Shown: one piece after another, positions 1 to 9,898 of the stretch
Numbering within the stretch: position 1 is the first letter of the stretch
Layout of the letters: each line of letters starts with the position of its first letter
Assembly: GCF_029625335.1 (NCBI RefSeq)
Contig: NZ_CP121111.1
Coordinates: 1,426,001 to 1,490,000 of the forward strand
Direction of reading: 5' to 3'
Length of the DNA: 64,000 nucleotides
Source: Flavobacterium nitratireducens
GTDB taxonomy: Bacteria; Bacteroidota; Bacteroidia; Flavobacteriales; Flavobacteriaceae
The notes under the pieces: model-generated
Seen by the model: the letters and a program-made list of their open reading frames with translations, nothing else
What the model was told of the DNA's origin: nothing
Databases searched by the model: none
Position numbers and translations under genes: made by a program

Positions 1-2076
1 GCAGCTGTTGTAGTAGGTACAACACAACGTTTTGGTATTCCAATGGGATACGGTGGACCTCACGCTGCTTACTTCGCTACTAAAGAAGAATACAAACGTT
101 CAATGCCAGGACGTATCATCGGTGTGTCTATCGATGCTAACGGAAACCGTGCATTACGTATGGCTTTGGGAACTCGTGAGCAACACATCAAACGTGAAAA
201 AGCAACTTCAAACATCTGTACTGCTCAGGTATTATTAGCTGTAATGGCTGGTATGTATGCTGTTTATCATGGTCCTAAAGGATTACAATATATTGCAAAT
301 AAAGTTCACGCTTCGGCAGTAACTACTGCAGACGCTTTAAATAAATTAGGAGTTTACCAAACCAACTCGGCTTTCTTTGACACCATCTTAGTAAAAGCAG
401 ATGCTCAAAAAGTAAAAGCAATCGCTGAGAAAAACGAAGTAAACTTCTTTTACGTTGATGCGGATACCATTTCAATCTCATTGAACGAAACTACTTCTAT
501 CGATGACATCAACCAAATCATTGCTATTTTTGCTGAAGCTACAGGAAAAGAAGCTTTCGCAGTTACTGAATTATCAACTGCTTCTCAATTACCAGCTTCT
601 TTAGAAAGAACATCTTCTTTTTTAACGCACGAAGTTTTCAACACATACCGTTCTGAAAGCCAATTGATGCGTTACATCAAAAAATTAGAGCGTAAAGATT
701 TGTCACTGAACCACTCTATGATTTCTCTAGGTTCTTGTACTATGAAATTGAACGCCGCTTCAGAAATGTTACCTTTATCAATGCCTAACTGGAACAGCAT
801 TCACCCATTTGCACCAGTAGAACAAGCAGAAGGTTACATCACGATGCTTAAAAAATTAGAAAATCAATTAAGTGTTATTACTGGATTTGCTGGAACGACT
901 TTACAACCTAATTCTGGTGCTCAAGGGGAATATGCTGGTTTGATGGCTATTCGTGCTTATCACTTATCTCGTAATGAAGGTCACCGTAACGTATGTTTAA
1001 TTCCTTCATCGGCTCACGGAACTAATCCAGCTTCTGCTGCTATGGCGGGAATGAAAATTGTAGTTACAAAAACAACTCCAGAAGGAAATATTGACGTAGA
1101 AGATTTAAGAGAAAAAGCAATCGAGCACAAAGATGATTTATCATGCTTAATGGTTACTTACCCTTCTACTCACGGAGTTTACGAGTCTACTATTATTGAA
1201 ATCACACAATTAATCCACGATAACGGAGGATTAGTATATATGGATGGTGCAAACATGAATGCACAAGTAGGTTTAACAAATCCTGCTACTATTGGAGCTG
1301 ATGTTTGTCACCTAAACTTACACAAAACTTTCGCTATCCCTCATGGTGGTGGCGGACCTGGTGTAGGACCAATTTGTGTAAACGAAAAATTACTTCCATT
1401 TTTACCTACTAACCCTGTCTTAAACGTGGGAGGAGAACAAGCAATCACTGCAATTTCTTCTGCTCCTTACGGTTCGGCTTTAGTATGTTTGATTTCTTAT
1501 GGATACATCACCATGTTAGGTGCTGAAGGATTAAGAAGCGCTACAGAATATGCAATTCTTAATGCTAATTATATGAAAGCTCGTTTTGAAGGACACTACC
1601 CAATTCTTTACACAGGAGAATGTGGTAGAGCAGCTCACGAAATGATCTTAGACTGTCGTGCATTTAAAGAAAACGGAATTGAAGTAGGTGATATCGCTAA
1701 GCGTTTAATGGACTACGGCTTCCACGCACCAACAGTTTCTTTCCCAGTTGCAGGAACATTAATGATTGAACCAACTGAATCTGAAGATTTAGCAGAGTTA
1801 GACCGTTTTTGTGATGCAATGATTGCTATCAGAAAAGAAATTGAAGCAGCTACAGCTGAGGATAAAATCAATGTATTGAAAAACGCCCCTCACACTTTAG
1901 CTATGTTAACTGCTGATACTTGGAATTTCCCATACTCGAGAGAAACGGCAGCTTTTCCATTGGATTATATTGCAGATAACAAATTCTGGCCATCTGTTCG
2001 TCGTGTTGACGATGCTTATGGTGACAGAAACCTAGTTTGTTCTTGCGCTCCTATAGAAGCTTACATCGAGAGTTAA
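1..2076 (+). CDS. gcvP: Glycine dehydrogenase (decarboxylating), P protein, 3' part
   Basis: P protein of the glycine cleavage system; it decarboxylates glycine with PLP and passes the aminomethyl group to lipoyl-GcvH in the cytoplasm. The reading frame is open from base 1 (first residues [20 protein letters not shown]), so the start lies outside the window. The 691 codons seen are roughly the last three quarters of a protein that is usually about 950 residues. The PLP-lysine motif [17 protein letters not shown] is present in the C-terminal half, followed by the conserved EPTESE and final [10 protein letters not shown] segments. The gene stands alone and is followed directly by a strong terminator. 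Its codons look like a highly expressed gene (many GCT, GGT and CGT codons). No frameshift is visible. Identification is very secure. Confidence 0.97.
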   Translation, partial: AAVVVGTTQRFGIPMGYGGPHAAYFATKEEYKRSMPGRIIGVSIDANGNRALRMALGTREQHIKREKATSNICTAQVLLAVMAGMYAVYHGPKGLQYIANKVHASAVTTADALNKLGVYQTNSAFFDTILVKADAQKVKAIAEKNEVNFFYVDADTISISLNETTSIDDINQIIAIFAEATGKEAFAVTELSTASQLPASLERTSSFLTHEVFNTYRSESQLMRYIKKLERKDLSLNHSMISLGSCTMKLNAASEMLPLSMPNWNSIHPFAPVEQAEGYITMLKKLENQLSVITGFAGTTLQPNSGAQGEYAGLMAIRAYHLSRNEGHRNVCLIPSSAHGTNPASAAMAGMKIVVTKTTPEGNIDVEDLREKAIEHKDDLSCLMVTYPSTHGVYESTIIEITQLIHDNGGLVYMDGANMNAQVGLTNPATIGADVCHLNLHKTFAIPHGGGGPGVGPICVNEKLLPFLPTNPVLNVGGEQAITAISSAPYGSALVCLISYGYITMLGAEGLRSATEYAILNANYMKARFEGHYPILYTGECGRAAHEMILDCRAFKENGIEVGDIAKRLMDYGFHAPTVSFPVAGTLMIEPTESEDLAELDRFCDAMIAIRKEIEAATAEDKINVLKNAPHTLAMLTADTWNFPYSRETAAFPLDYIADNKFWPSVRRVDDAYGDRNLVCSCAPIEAYIES

Positions 2077-2096
2077 TCGCTCTAAATGATATTGAT

Positions 2097-2124
2097 AAGG
2101 CCTCGTTTTTCACGAGGCCTTTTT
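2097..2124 (+). terminator. Rho-independent terminator of gcvP
   Basis: A 9-bp perfect stem AAGGCCTCG/CGAGGCCTT with a 7-base loop is followed by a T run. It begins about 20 bp after the gcvP stop. Confidence 0.9.
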
Positions 2125-2228
2125 GTTTCTAAACCACATGAAAAGCAGTAAATAATTAATATTCAACTAGCTATTTAAATTCTTCAATTAAAAGCAGAGG
2201 GTTTTTTAAATTCTTAAAAAAATATCAG

Positions 2229-2236
2229 TAATTTTG
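2229..2236 (+). promoter_or_regulatory. Candidate Bacteroidota -7 promoter element for the FabH-like gene
   Basis: TAATTTTG fits the Flavobacterium consensus TAnnTTTG and lies 80 bp upstream of the ATG at 2316. No clear TTG is seen at the -33 position, so this is a match on the -7 element only. Confidence 0.4.
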
Positions 2237-2315
2237 CCAATTACTTAGTGTTTAGTATTTTTCTAAACTTTAAAATAATACAATTGCTATTTCGTTTTTA
2301 ATAGAAAACATTCAA

Positions 2316-3374
2316 ATGAATATAAAAATAACTGGAACAGGAAGTTACATTCCTGAACGCATCATCTCCGACAAATACTTTGAACTTCATCAATTTCTCA
2401 ATGATGATGGCACCCCTATCAAACAATCGAATGAAATAATTATCAAAAAATTCAAAGCCATTACTGGAATTGAAGAAAGAAGATATGCCGAATCACATCA
2501 TAACACTTCAGATCTTGCCTTTTTAGCTTCTCAAAAAGCAATAACAAATGCAGGAATAGATGCCGAAACCCTTGATTATATCATTTTTGCTCACAATTTT
2601 GGTGATGTAAAATTTGGAAGCAATCAATCGGATATGATTCCGAGCTTAGCGAGTCGTGTGAAACACAAATTAGGCATTAAAAATCCAAAATGCGTAGCTT
2701 ACGACCTTATTTTTGGATGTCCAGGATGGGTTGAAGGTGTTTTACAAGCTAATGCTTATATCAAGTCAGGAATGGCTAAAAAATGCCTAGTTATTGGTGC
2801 TGAAACATTATCCAGAGTTGTTGACGATCACGACCGCGATTCTATGATTTATTCAGATGGCGCTGGTGCAACTATAATTGAAGCTTCCGACAATGAAACA
2901 GGAATGCTTTCTCACGAAACAGCTTCATTTACAGAAGAAGAAGTAGGTTTTTTATTCAATGGAAAATCATACCACCCAGGTTTAGACCAAGACATTAATT
3001 ATATCAAAATGTATGGACGAAAAATCTATGAATTTGCGTTAACTAATGTTCCTCTGGCGATGAAAAGCTGTTTAGACAAAAGTGGCCTTTCGATAAATGA
3101 TGTTAAAAAAATCCTAATTCATCAAGCCAATGAGAAAATGGACGAAGCCATAGTTGACCGTTTTTACAAACTATACAACAAAGAAGCTCCTGCCGACATT
3201 ATGCCTATGAGTATTCACGACCTAGGAAATAGCAGTGTAGCAACCGTTCCAACTTTGTACGATTTAATCTTAAACAGACAAATTGAAAATCACGAAATTA
3301 ACAAAGGTGACATCTTAATTTTTGCTTCTGTTGGAGCAGGAATGAATATTAACGCATTTGTTTATCGTTATTAA
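2316..3374 (+). CDS. 3-oxoacyl-ACP synthase III-like ketoacyl synthase
   Basis: A 352-residue thiolase-fold condensing enzyme of the FabH type, joining an acyl-CoA or acyl-ACP with malonyl-ACP. The catalytic triad is complete: Cys135 in FGCPGWVEG, His269 in LIHQAN and Asn305 in DLGNSS. The length is slightly above FabH (about 320-335), and the N-terminal insert with an extra loop (residues 20-45) is typical of the FabH-like paralogues of Flavobacteria rather than the housekeeping FabH. The gene is monocistronic, with its own candidate promoter and a terminator shared with the convergent flippase gene. The substrate cannot be read from sequence; a role in lipid or secondary acyl metabolism is possible. 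Confidence 0.88.
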   Translation: MNIKITGTGSYIPERIISDKYFELHQFLNDDGTPIKQSNEIIIKKFKAITGIEERRYAESHHNTSDLAFLASQKAITNAGIDAETLDYIIFAHNFGDVKFGSNQSDMIPSLASRVKHKLGIKNPKCVAYDLIFGCPGWVEGVLQANAYIKSGMAKKCLVIGAETLSRVVDDHDRDSMIYSDGAGATIIEASDNETGMLSHETASFTEEEVGFLFNGKSYHPGLDQDINYIKMYGRKIYEFALTNVPLAMKSCLDKSGLSINDVKKILIHQANEKMDEAIVDRFYKLYNKEAPADIMPMSIHDLGNSSVATVPTLYDLILNRQIENHEINKGDILIFASVGAGMNINAFVYRY

Positions 3375-3394
3375 ATCACTTTAAATTCTAATAA

Positions 3395-3433
3395 AAAATC
3401 CACAATTGATGAATCGATTGTGGATTTTCTTTT
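3395..3433. terminator. Bidirectional terminator between convergent genes
   Basis: A 12-bp perfect stem AAAATCCACAAT/ATTGTGGATTTT surrounds a 10-base loop, with A-rich and T-rich flanks on both sides. It sits between the FabH-like gene and the flippase gene and can serve both. Confidence 0.85.
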
Positions 3434-3454
3434 TATAGAAATTACTTCTAAAAT

Positions 3455-4923
3455 TTATCTGGATTTGATTTTAAGCAACATCTTATCTACCCAAAAATGA
3501 TAGGAATACACTAATTTCATTTTATAGATAATACTCAAATTCATCAATAACGAAAGTCCTGTTTTATAGATTAGGTTTAGATAATTATTCTCCAAGTTTG
3601 GCAAAAAATAACATACTAACAGCACTGTTACAAACACCAGAACCAACTTTAAATACGACAGATCGAAAGGAAAAAGTTTGAACTTTTGGTAAATAAAAAT
3701 CAGTTTTGAAAGATTAAAAAGCACCATAGCAATCAACGAAGCAAAAGCGACTCCTTCAATCCCCAAATGAAATACTTTGATAAAAATAATGTTCAAAGAA
3801 ACATTCAAAACGATCAGGACAAGAATAGCTATAAGGTTAAATCGGTAATACTTAGAATAGGTAATAATTTCCCCATTGAAACCCGTTCCCATATTGACTA
3901 AAACATTAAATCCTAAAATTAAGATCACCGAAACCGACGCCATTAAGTTATCATGTGTAGGCAACAAAAGGAATAAATTTTCAATTCCTAAAAAGATACA
4001 ACTATAAAGAAGCGCACCAATAAAAAACAACAATTTCGAGATTTCCTTATACTTTACATTCAACTCCTCCATCGCATTATTCTTGATATAATTCGAAATA
4101 ATAGGCGCATACAACGTAAAAACTCCTGTTGCCGGAATTGCTAATGCCGAAGCCAAGGTTACACCAATACTAAAGGAACCATTAGCTTCCATCGAAATGA
4201 ATTTAGGAATCATAATCGCATCGATTCGAAACGCAAAAACAGAACCCAAACTTCCCGCAAAAGCATACAACGAAAAACGATACATTTCTTTTTTATCTAT
4301 TTGCAAAAACAGCGATTTAAAATCAAACTTAAATTCGGGTTTGAAATAACAAAACAAATAAATAGCCACAAACAAAGCTATCAATCCATAGGAAACAATA
4401 TAGAAAATCAAGGATTCCTCTGAAGAAATATAGTGATGTAAAACCAATATAAAAATTAGCGGCAAAGCAATTTTAGGAACAATATTATCAAAAAAAGCGG
4501 GAACCGAAATCTTTTGAATAATAGTGGCTTGCTTCTTAAACAAATCGATAAACGCCATAAAAAAACCCATCACAAATGCCAGATAGATATAATCCATTTT
4601 TTCAAATATGGAAAAAAAGAAAATCCACCCAGAGCTATCAAAACCAGAACACTCATAAAAAGAATAGACAAAACACTGTAATTAAACAATTGTTTTTCTT
4701 GATGATTATCCAGCTTGGGACCAAATTTTATCAAAACCTGAGAAACACCTAAAAGCATTATGGGAAATAAAATCTGTGCTAAAGATTCGATATACCTAAA
4801 AATACCAAGCATTTCTTTGTTTTTGGGATACACAAAAAGCGTAGAAAAAATTCCAATTAAAATCCCCACATAATTAATGAGGGTAAAGAAAAAAGCCTGA
4901 CGATGATCTGCTTTATTTTGCAT
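3455..4923 (-). pseudogene. Wzx-like polysaccharide flippase, split by a frameshift
   Basis: Polytopic membrane protein of the MOP/Wzx polysaccharide exporter family, which flips lipid-linked sugar units across the inner membrane. Two overlapping frames together give a normal length of about 490 residues. An N-terminal 117-residue piece (4570-4923) starts MQNKADHRQAFFFTLINYVG and carries three hydrophobic segments. A C-terminal piece (ending at 3455) carries the remaining membrane segments. The two frames meet near 4597-4618, where the coding strand has a T7 run followed 10 bases later by an A6 run. The C-terminal frame is reached by a -1 step, equivalent to one missing base. It overlaps the upstream glycosyltransferase gene by 11 bp, so both belong to one polysaccharide operon. 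This could be a real pseudogene, a phase-variable gene, or a sequencing error. Confidence 0.8.
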
Positions 4924-5827
4924 AGCGCTGTATATCCGTTCCGTTGATTCCTTTTTTAGAATTACTTCGAATGGTTTTAAGGTTTTTCAAATCCATCAAC
5001 AGACCAAAATAATAAAAAAGAAGCTTATAAAAAAGAGAAAGCGACTTAGCTACACCTTCCGCTGTAGCATGAAACTTTGGTAAACCAACAACTGATTTTA
5101 AAGCTAACAATCCAGCCGAAACCAAGGAATGATTACAATCAATCATTTGATTCAAAACTAAATATTTCGATTGCAACTCTATTTTACCACTACTTAATTT
5201 TACAATTCTGTCATGGCAAATTGCCGATTTTTTAGCAACCGCAATTTTAAACTGATGATACAACACTCGGGTACAAAAATTTCTATCTTCACCATAATGA
5301 CTAAAAAGTGGCTCAAAATTACCTACTTTTTGAAAACATTCTTTAGAAACTAACCAAGCTGCAGCATTGATAAAAGGTACAATTCGTATACTTTCTGAAT
5401 CCTCTTCTTTTTTAAATCTCGAATAATAGGTTTTAAAACTACTATCTAGTGTTACCTCATCAGGCGAAAGATGCAACGGACTTACAATTCCAAATTTAGG
5501 ATTAGCAAAAAGAACTTCGGCCATTTCAGCTACTGTATTTTCATAAATCCAGGTGTCTTGATTTAATAAAAAAACGGCATCTGCTCCATTTTTAAGCGCA
5601 TAATCAATTCCGATATTATTGGCTTTACCAAAACCTAAATTGACTTTACTTTCAATTAAATGAACGTTTTTATATTCTTGCAAAAGGGAAACCGATTGGT
5701 CAGTCGAAGCGTTGTCTACTACAATAATATCAACTGGATAACTGGATTGCAACAAAGAATCCATGTTCTTTTTTATCCAAGTTTGTCCATTATAGGTTAC
5801 AACAACAACAGCAATTTTTTTTTCCAA
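4913..5827 (-). CDS. Glycosyltransferase family 2
   Basis: A 304-residue GT-A fold glycosyltransferase. The N-terminus has VVVTYNGQTWI, the nucleotide-binding motif VVDNAST at about 37-42, and the metal/sugar-nucleotide motif NQD at 89-91. This places it nearest the rhamnosyltransferase-like group of GT2 that decorates O-antigen or capsule. The C-terminal quarter has hydrophobic stretches that may associate it with the membrane. Its 3' end overlaps the start of the flippase gene by 11 bp, a sign of translational coupling. It is divergent from the next GT2 gene, with about 60 bp between starts. The sugar and acceptor are unknown. Confidence 0.88.
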   Translation of the reverse strand: MEKKIAVVVVTYNGQTWIKKNMDSLLQSSYPVDIIVVDNASTDQSVSLLQEYKNVHLIESKVNLGFGKANNIGIDYALKNGADAVFLLNQDTWIYENTVAEMAEVLFANPKFGIVSPLHLSPDEVTLDSSFKTYYSRFKKEEDSESIRIVPFINAAAWLVSKECFQKVGNFEPLFSHYGEDRNFCTRVLYHQFKIAVAKKSAICHDRIVKLSSGKIELQSKYLVLNQMIDCNHSLVSAGLLALKSVVGLPKFHATAEGVAKSLSLFYKLLFYYFGLLMDLKNLKTIRSNSKKGINGTDIQRYAK

Positions 5828-5889
5828 TCGAAAGTATATTTTTTAATCCCTGCAAAAATAATGATATTTGCACTTGACTTTGAAAAAAA

Positions 5890-6780
5890 ATGAAATATTA
5901 CCTTGTTATTCCGGCTCACAACGAAGAAGAATTCATTTCGTTGACCTTAGCGTCTTTAATCTCTCAAACCCTTTTACCCAAGAAAGTAGTTATTGTCAAT
6001 GATAATTCTACAGACAGAACTGCCGAAATTGTTCAGGCTTTCGCCAAAGAGCATCCGTATATTTCATTGGTTGAAAAAAAATCGAGTGCGATTCATTTAC
6101 CGGGTAGCAAAGTAATTCAGGCTTTTCAAACCGGTTTTGAAACTTTGGATGAGGATTATGATGTAATCGTAAAACTAGACGCCGACTTAATTTTCCCGCT
6201 CAATTATTTCGAAACCATTACCAAACATTTTCAATCGGATGAAAAAATTGGAATGGTAGGCGGTTTTTGCTACATCGAAAAAAATGGCGAATGGGTTTTA
6301 GAAAATCTAACTGACAAAGATCATATTCGTGGGGCTCTAAAAGCCTATCGCAAGGAAACTTTCAAACAAATTGGAGGCTTGCGTCCTCAAATGGGTTGGG
6401 ACACCGTTGACGAATTACTTTGTAAATTCTACAATTGGAAAGTCGTTACAGATGAATCTTTAAAAGTAAAACACCTAAAACCTACAGGAGCAAATTATAA
6501 CAAAACCGCCCGTTACAAACAAGGAGAAGCATTTTACACGCTGGGTTATGGTTTTTGGATCACAGCAATTGCTTCGGCTAAACTCGCTATGATGAAAAAG
6601 AAACCTTTGTTATTTTTTGATTACATCCAAGGTTTTCTAAAAGCAAAATCAGAAAAAAAACCGTTGTTAGTCAATGAAGAGCAGGCTCAATTCATTCGCC
6701 GATATCGTTTAAAAAAGATGAAAGAAAAAATTATTTCGTTAATTAGACATTTCGAAAAAGCGTATCGTTATCATTCATAA
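5890..6780 (+). CDS. Glycosyltransferase family 2
   Basis: A 296-residue GT2 enzyme. It starts MKYYLVIPAHNEEEF, has the NDNSTD nucleotide motif at 38-42 and a DAD metal site at 97-99 (KLDADLIFP). A WDTVDE motif near 180 is typical of the catalytic acidic cluster in processive or polyprenol-linked GT2 enzymes. There is a weak hydrophobic segment near 210-225. It is divergent from the flippase/GT2 operon and followed after 39 bp by the MlaE-like permease. It probably acts on a cell-surface glycan, but donor and acceptor cannot be inferred. Confidence 0.87.
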   Translation: MKYYLVIPAHNEEEFISLTLASLISQTLLPKKVVIVNDNSTDRTAEIVQAFAKEHPYISLVEKKSSAIHLPGSKVIQAFQTGFETLDEDYDVIVKLDADLIFPLNYFETITKHFQSDEKIGMVGGFCYIEKNGEWVLENLTDKDHIRGALKAYRKETFKQIGGLRPQMGWDTVDELLCKFYNWKVVTDESLKVKHLKPTGANYNKTARYKQGEAFYTLGYGFWITAIASAKLAMMKKKPLLFFDYIQGFLKAKSEKKPLLVNEEQAQFIRRYRLKKMKEKIISLIRHFEKAYRYHS

Positions 6781-6819
6781 CTCACAACTTATAACTATTT
6801 TTGACCATATTCGAAAATT

Positions 6820-7569
6820 ATGATGCTCATTAGATACTTATCACATATAGGGAGATACTTCCTGATGCTCAAAGAGATTTTTAGCAAACAGACCAAATGG
6901 TCTATGATGCGTAACCTAATCTTTAAAGAAATCGACGATTTAATTATTGGTTCTCTTGGAATTGTTGCTTTTATCTCTTTCTTCGTGGGTGGGGTTGTAT
7001 CCATTCAAACGGCTTTAAACTTAACGAATCCTCTTATCCCAAAATACTTAATTGGATTTGCCACACGTCAATCGGTAATTTTGGAATTTGCTCCAACATT
7101 TATTTCGGTGATTATGGCTGGAAAAATGGGATCTTTTATTACCTCCAGCATAGGAACCATGCGTGTTACCGAACAAATTGATGCTTTAGAAGTGATGGGT
7201 GTTAACTCCTTAAATTATTTGGTTTTCCCTAAAATTATTGCTTTGCTTTTATATCCTTTCGTTATTGGGATCAGTATGTTTTTAGGCATTTTAGGAGGAT
7301 GGATTGCTGGTGTTTATGGAGGTTTTACAACCAGTACCGATTTCGTTTCCGGAGCTCAAATGCAATTTATTCCGTTTCATATTACTTATGCCTTTATCAA
7401 AACATTCATTTTTGCGATGCTTTTGGCTACAATTCCTTCCTTTCACGGTTACTACATGAAAGGTGGAGCTTTAGAAGTAGGTAAAGCCAGCACAACATCC
7501 TTTGTTTGGACCTCAGTTTCCATCATTCTTTTCAATTACATATTAACACAGTTATTATTAGGATCATGA
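6820..7569 (+). CDS. MlaE-family lipid ABC transporter permease
   Basis: A 249-residue inner-membrane permease of the MlaE/YrbE family, which moves phospholipids between inner and outer membrane together with an MlaF-type ATPase and an MCE protein. The conserved block EFAPTFISVIMAGKMGSF, followed by the EQIDALEVMGVNSLNYLVFPK coupling segment, identifies it. Five to six hydrophobic segments are seen. ATG at 6820 is directly followed by a second ATG; either could be used. Its TGA stop overlaps the ATG of the ATPase gene in an ATGA arrangement, so the two are translationally coupled. No MCE-domain gene follows within the window, so the substrate-binding partner is elsewhere. Confidence 0.92.
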   Translation: MMLIRYLSHIGRYFLMLKEIFSKQTKWSMMRNLIFKEIDDLIIGSLGIVAFISFFVGGVVSIQTALNLTNPLIPKYLIGFATRQSVILEFAPTFISVIMAGKMGSFITSSIGTMRVTEQIDALEVMGVNSLNYLVFPKIIALLLYPFVIGISMFLGILGGWIAGVYGGFTTSTDFVSGAQMQFIPFHITYAFIKTFIFAMLLATIPSFHGYYMKGGALEVGKASTTSFVWTSVSIILFNYILTQLLLGS

Positions 7570-8329
7570 TAGAAGTTAAAGACGTTGAAAAATCATTTGG
7601 AGACAGCAAAATCTTAAAAGGAATCACTACGACTTTTGAAACAGGTAAAACCAATTTAATTATTGGTCAAAGTGGTTCCGGAAAAACAGTTTTATTAAAA
7701 AGCTTACTTGGAATTCACCATCCCGAAGTTGGAACAATTTCGTTTGATGGCCGAATCTATTCTTCTCTTGAACCAGAAGAAAAAGGGATTTGCGTACCGA
7801 AATCGGAATGGTATTTCAAGGAAGTGCTTTATTTGACTCTATGACAGTAGCCGAAAATGTAGCTTTCCCTCTAAAAATGTTCTCCAATAAAAACAAATCG
7901 GAAATAAACGATCGTGTTGATTTTGTTTTAAAAAGAGTAAATCTTATTGATGCACACCATAAATTGCCTTCAGAAATTTCAGGAGGAATGCAAAAACGTG
8001 TTGCGATTGCCCGCGCGATTGTAAACAATCCAAAATACTTATTTTGTGACGAACCCAACTCAGGTCTGGACCCAAATACCTCAATTTTGATTGATAACCT
8101 CATCAAAGAAATCACCGAAGAATACAACATTACCACTGTAATCAATACGCACGACATGAACTCGGTGATGGAAATAGGTGAAAAAATCCTATTCCTGAAA
8201 AATGGTCTAAAAGCTTGGGAAGGTAATAAAGAGGAAATATTTAAAACCGATAATGAAGCTGTAGTTGCTTTTGTCTATTCTTCTAATTTGTTTAAAAAAG
8301 TCAGAGAAGCATACTTAAAAGGATATTAG
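7566..8329 (+). pseudogene. MlaF-like ABC transporter ATPase, split by a frameshift
   Basis: ATPase partner of the MlaE-like permease. From the ATG at 7566 the first frame gives MIEVKDVEKSFGD and the Walker A motif GQSGSGKT at 34-41, then fails at about residue 76. The second frame continues the family sequence without a gap: LRTEIGMVFQGSALFD (Q-loop), the signature EISGGMQKRVAIARAI, Walker B YLFCDEP and the H-loop NTHD. The shift lies at about 7781-7791 in an AAAAAGGGA run; one base too many explains it, since removing one gives EEKG-LRTEIGMVFQ. All catalytic motifs survive on either side. The combined protein would be about 254 residues, the normal length. Because this is a core envelope gene, a sequence error is as likely as a true pseudogene. 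Confidence 0.85.
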
Positions 8330-8350
8330 AAAATACAAATACCTTTTTAA

Positions 8351-8412
8351 CAACCACAAATTACACAAATTAGCACAAATTAATTAGTGGAAATCAGTGT
8401 AATTTGTGGTTG
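8351..8412. repeat. Intergenic inverted repeat
   Basis: A 16-bp perfect inverted repeat CAACCACAAATTACAC (8351-8366) / GTGTAATTTGTGGTTG (8397-8412) encloses an inner ACAAATTA-type repeat. It lies between convergent mlaF and the SprT-like gene, where it may act as a terminator. The sequence resembles dispersed intergenic palindromes found in Flavobacterium genomes. Confidence 0.6.
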
Positions 8413-8422
8413 AAATATATTT

Positions 8423-9022
8423 TTAATCCCTAATCAACTCCACCTCAGCATTTGGATTAAAAAGGTACAAACGACCGGAACTGATTTCTAAGCATTCAAA
8501 ACGTTTGGTACGAACGGCAATTTTCTTAAATATCTTACCATTTTTAATTCGAAAAACACTTCCATAAGGAATTTCGAAAATATAATTTTTATCATTTGCT
8601 TTATCATACTGCTTCAAAGCGAGTGACAAAGTTGTATCGGTATCGCTACTGGCAGATGGATTTCTAAAATGTCTCGCCAGTAATGGCAACAAATGATTCG
8701 GAAAAATTTCCGGTCGGATATAGGGAACCATCAATTGTTGAAAGACATATTTCCATTCGTTTCCATGTGGCTTGATATTACGACCAAATTTTTCAAAAGC
8801 TACTAAATGGGCGATTTCGTGAATCAGCGTGATTAAAAAACGGTATTTGTTCAAACTCCCATTTACTGTAATTTCGTGTTTACCGTTCATAGCCTTGCGA
8901 TAATCACCATGACGAGTTGCACGTTCATTAACGATTTTTAGATGCACCCTGTTCTCTACAATCAACTCAAAAGCGGGTTTGACTGCATGCTCAGGAAGAT
9001 ATTTTGCTAAAGTATCGCTCAA
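8423..9022 (-). CDS. SprT-like domain metalloprotease-type protein
   Basis: A 199-residue protein with a SprT-like zinc-protease core. The HEIAH motif is at 68-72 (His68, Glu69, His72), and a third candidate ligand is His86 in IKPHGNEW. SprT-like proteins are related to the SPRTN DNA-protein crosslink proteases; the bacterial members are mostly uncharacterised. The C-terminal third (about 140-199) lacks the Cys4 zinc ribbon often present in SprT and instead looks like a small beta-rich domain. It stands alone between two intergenic repeats, convergent with mlaF. The zinc motif is seen directly; a protease function is inference. Confidence 0.85.
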   Translation of the reverse strand: MSDTLAKYLPEHAVKPAFELIVENRVHLKIVNERATRHGDYRKAMNGKHEITVNGSLNKYRFLITLIHEIAHLVAFEKFGRNIKPHGNEWKYVFQQLMVPYIRPEIFPNHLLPLLARHFRNPSASSDTDTTLSLALKQYDKANDKNYIFEIPYGSVFRIKNGKIFKKIAVRTKRFECLEISSGRLYLFNPNAEVELIRD

Positions 9023-9026
9023 TTTT

Positions 9027-9155
9027 AGTTATGGGTTATCTGTTGTGAGTTATGAGTTAATTAATTTAGGATTAATCGGGTTTTGAGTTCTTTTATCAAT
9101 GCTATCTTATCTTAATCATGTCTTTCCTCAGAACTGACAACTCAGAACTCATAAC
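9027..9155. repeat. Imperfect intergenic inverted repeat (AACTCATAACT family)
   Basis: The left arm 9027-9058 (repeats of AGTTATG and GAGTT) is partly complementary to the right arm 9131-9155 (AACTGACAACTCAGAACTC and ATAACT). A related short stretch occurs at 6777-6796. These look like copies of a dispersed intergenic repeat; no coding function is seen. Confidence 0.45.
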
Positions 9156-9159
9156 TTTT

Positions 9160-9837
9160 TCAAGGATTAGTCGTTGAAACCTGCAACAGTTTCCCATTAA
9201 AATATTTATTACCATTTAATGTAAAATCAAAAATATAGGTTGCCATCCCTTCAGCTGAAATGGGCGCCTGATAACCTGGGAAAGCTTCTTGTAACATTTC
9301 TGTTTGTACCGCTCCAAGGGCTAGCACATTAAAAGAAATTCCTCTTTCTTTATATTCTTCCGCTAGTAATTCTGAAAGTGTAATGACTGCTCCTTTACTG
9401 GAACTATAAGCCGCCAGTCCGGCAAATTTCAAACTTCCCTGCACGCCACCCATTGAACTGATAGTAACCACATGGCTTCCTTTTTGAAGATAAGGAATAC
9501 AAATTCGGGTCAAATTAGCTACTCCGAAAACATTTACTTTATACACATTCTCAAAATCTGCCTGTGTTAAGTTTTCGAAAGGTTTGCAAATTAAGCTTCC
9601 TGCATTATGAATAACTGCATCAACATTCTTCCAAGTAGTTGCAAGAAAATGTTCTACCTTTTCTAAATCCGATTCTTTAGCTAAATCAACTGATAAACAA
9701 CTGATATTTTCATTATCAATTAATTCCTGAGGTGTTTTTCTCGAAATAGCCAAAACCTGATGTCCAGCTTTAGCAAACATAAGTGCTAATTCAAACCCAA
9801 TTCCTCTACTAGTCCCTGTAATAATTATATTCTTCAT
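9160..9837 (-). CDS. Short-chain dehydrogenase/reductase
   Basis: A 225-residue classical SDR, an NAD(P)(H)-dependent oxidoreductase with a Rossmann fold. It has the cofactor motif TGTSRGIG (7-14), the NAG motif (78-80), the catalytic Ser near 127-128 in TISSMGG, and the YxxxK pair Tyr144/Lys148 in YSSSK. It is slightly shorter than the usual 245-250. It is transcribed with, and 61 bp downstream of, an acyl-CoA dehydrogenase; the two might share a transcript but nothing proves a common pathway. The substrate is unknown. Confidence 0.9.
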   Translation of the reverse strand: MKNIIITGTSRGIGFELALMFAKAGHQVLAISRKTPQELIDNENISCLSVDLAKESDLEKVEHFLATTWKNVDAVIHNAGSLICKPFENLTQADFENVYKVNVFGVANLTRICIPYLQKGSHVVTISSMGGVQGSLKFAGLAAYSSSKGAVITLSELLAEEYKERGISFNVLALGAVQTEMLQEAFPGYQAPISAEGMATYIFDFTLNGNKYFNGKLLQVSTTNP

Positions 9838-9898
9838 GTCACAAAAATAAACAAAAGCTTTAAATTGTCATTAGGACATTGAAACATTGACAAATAAA

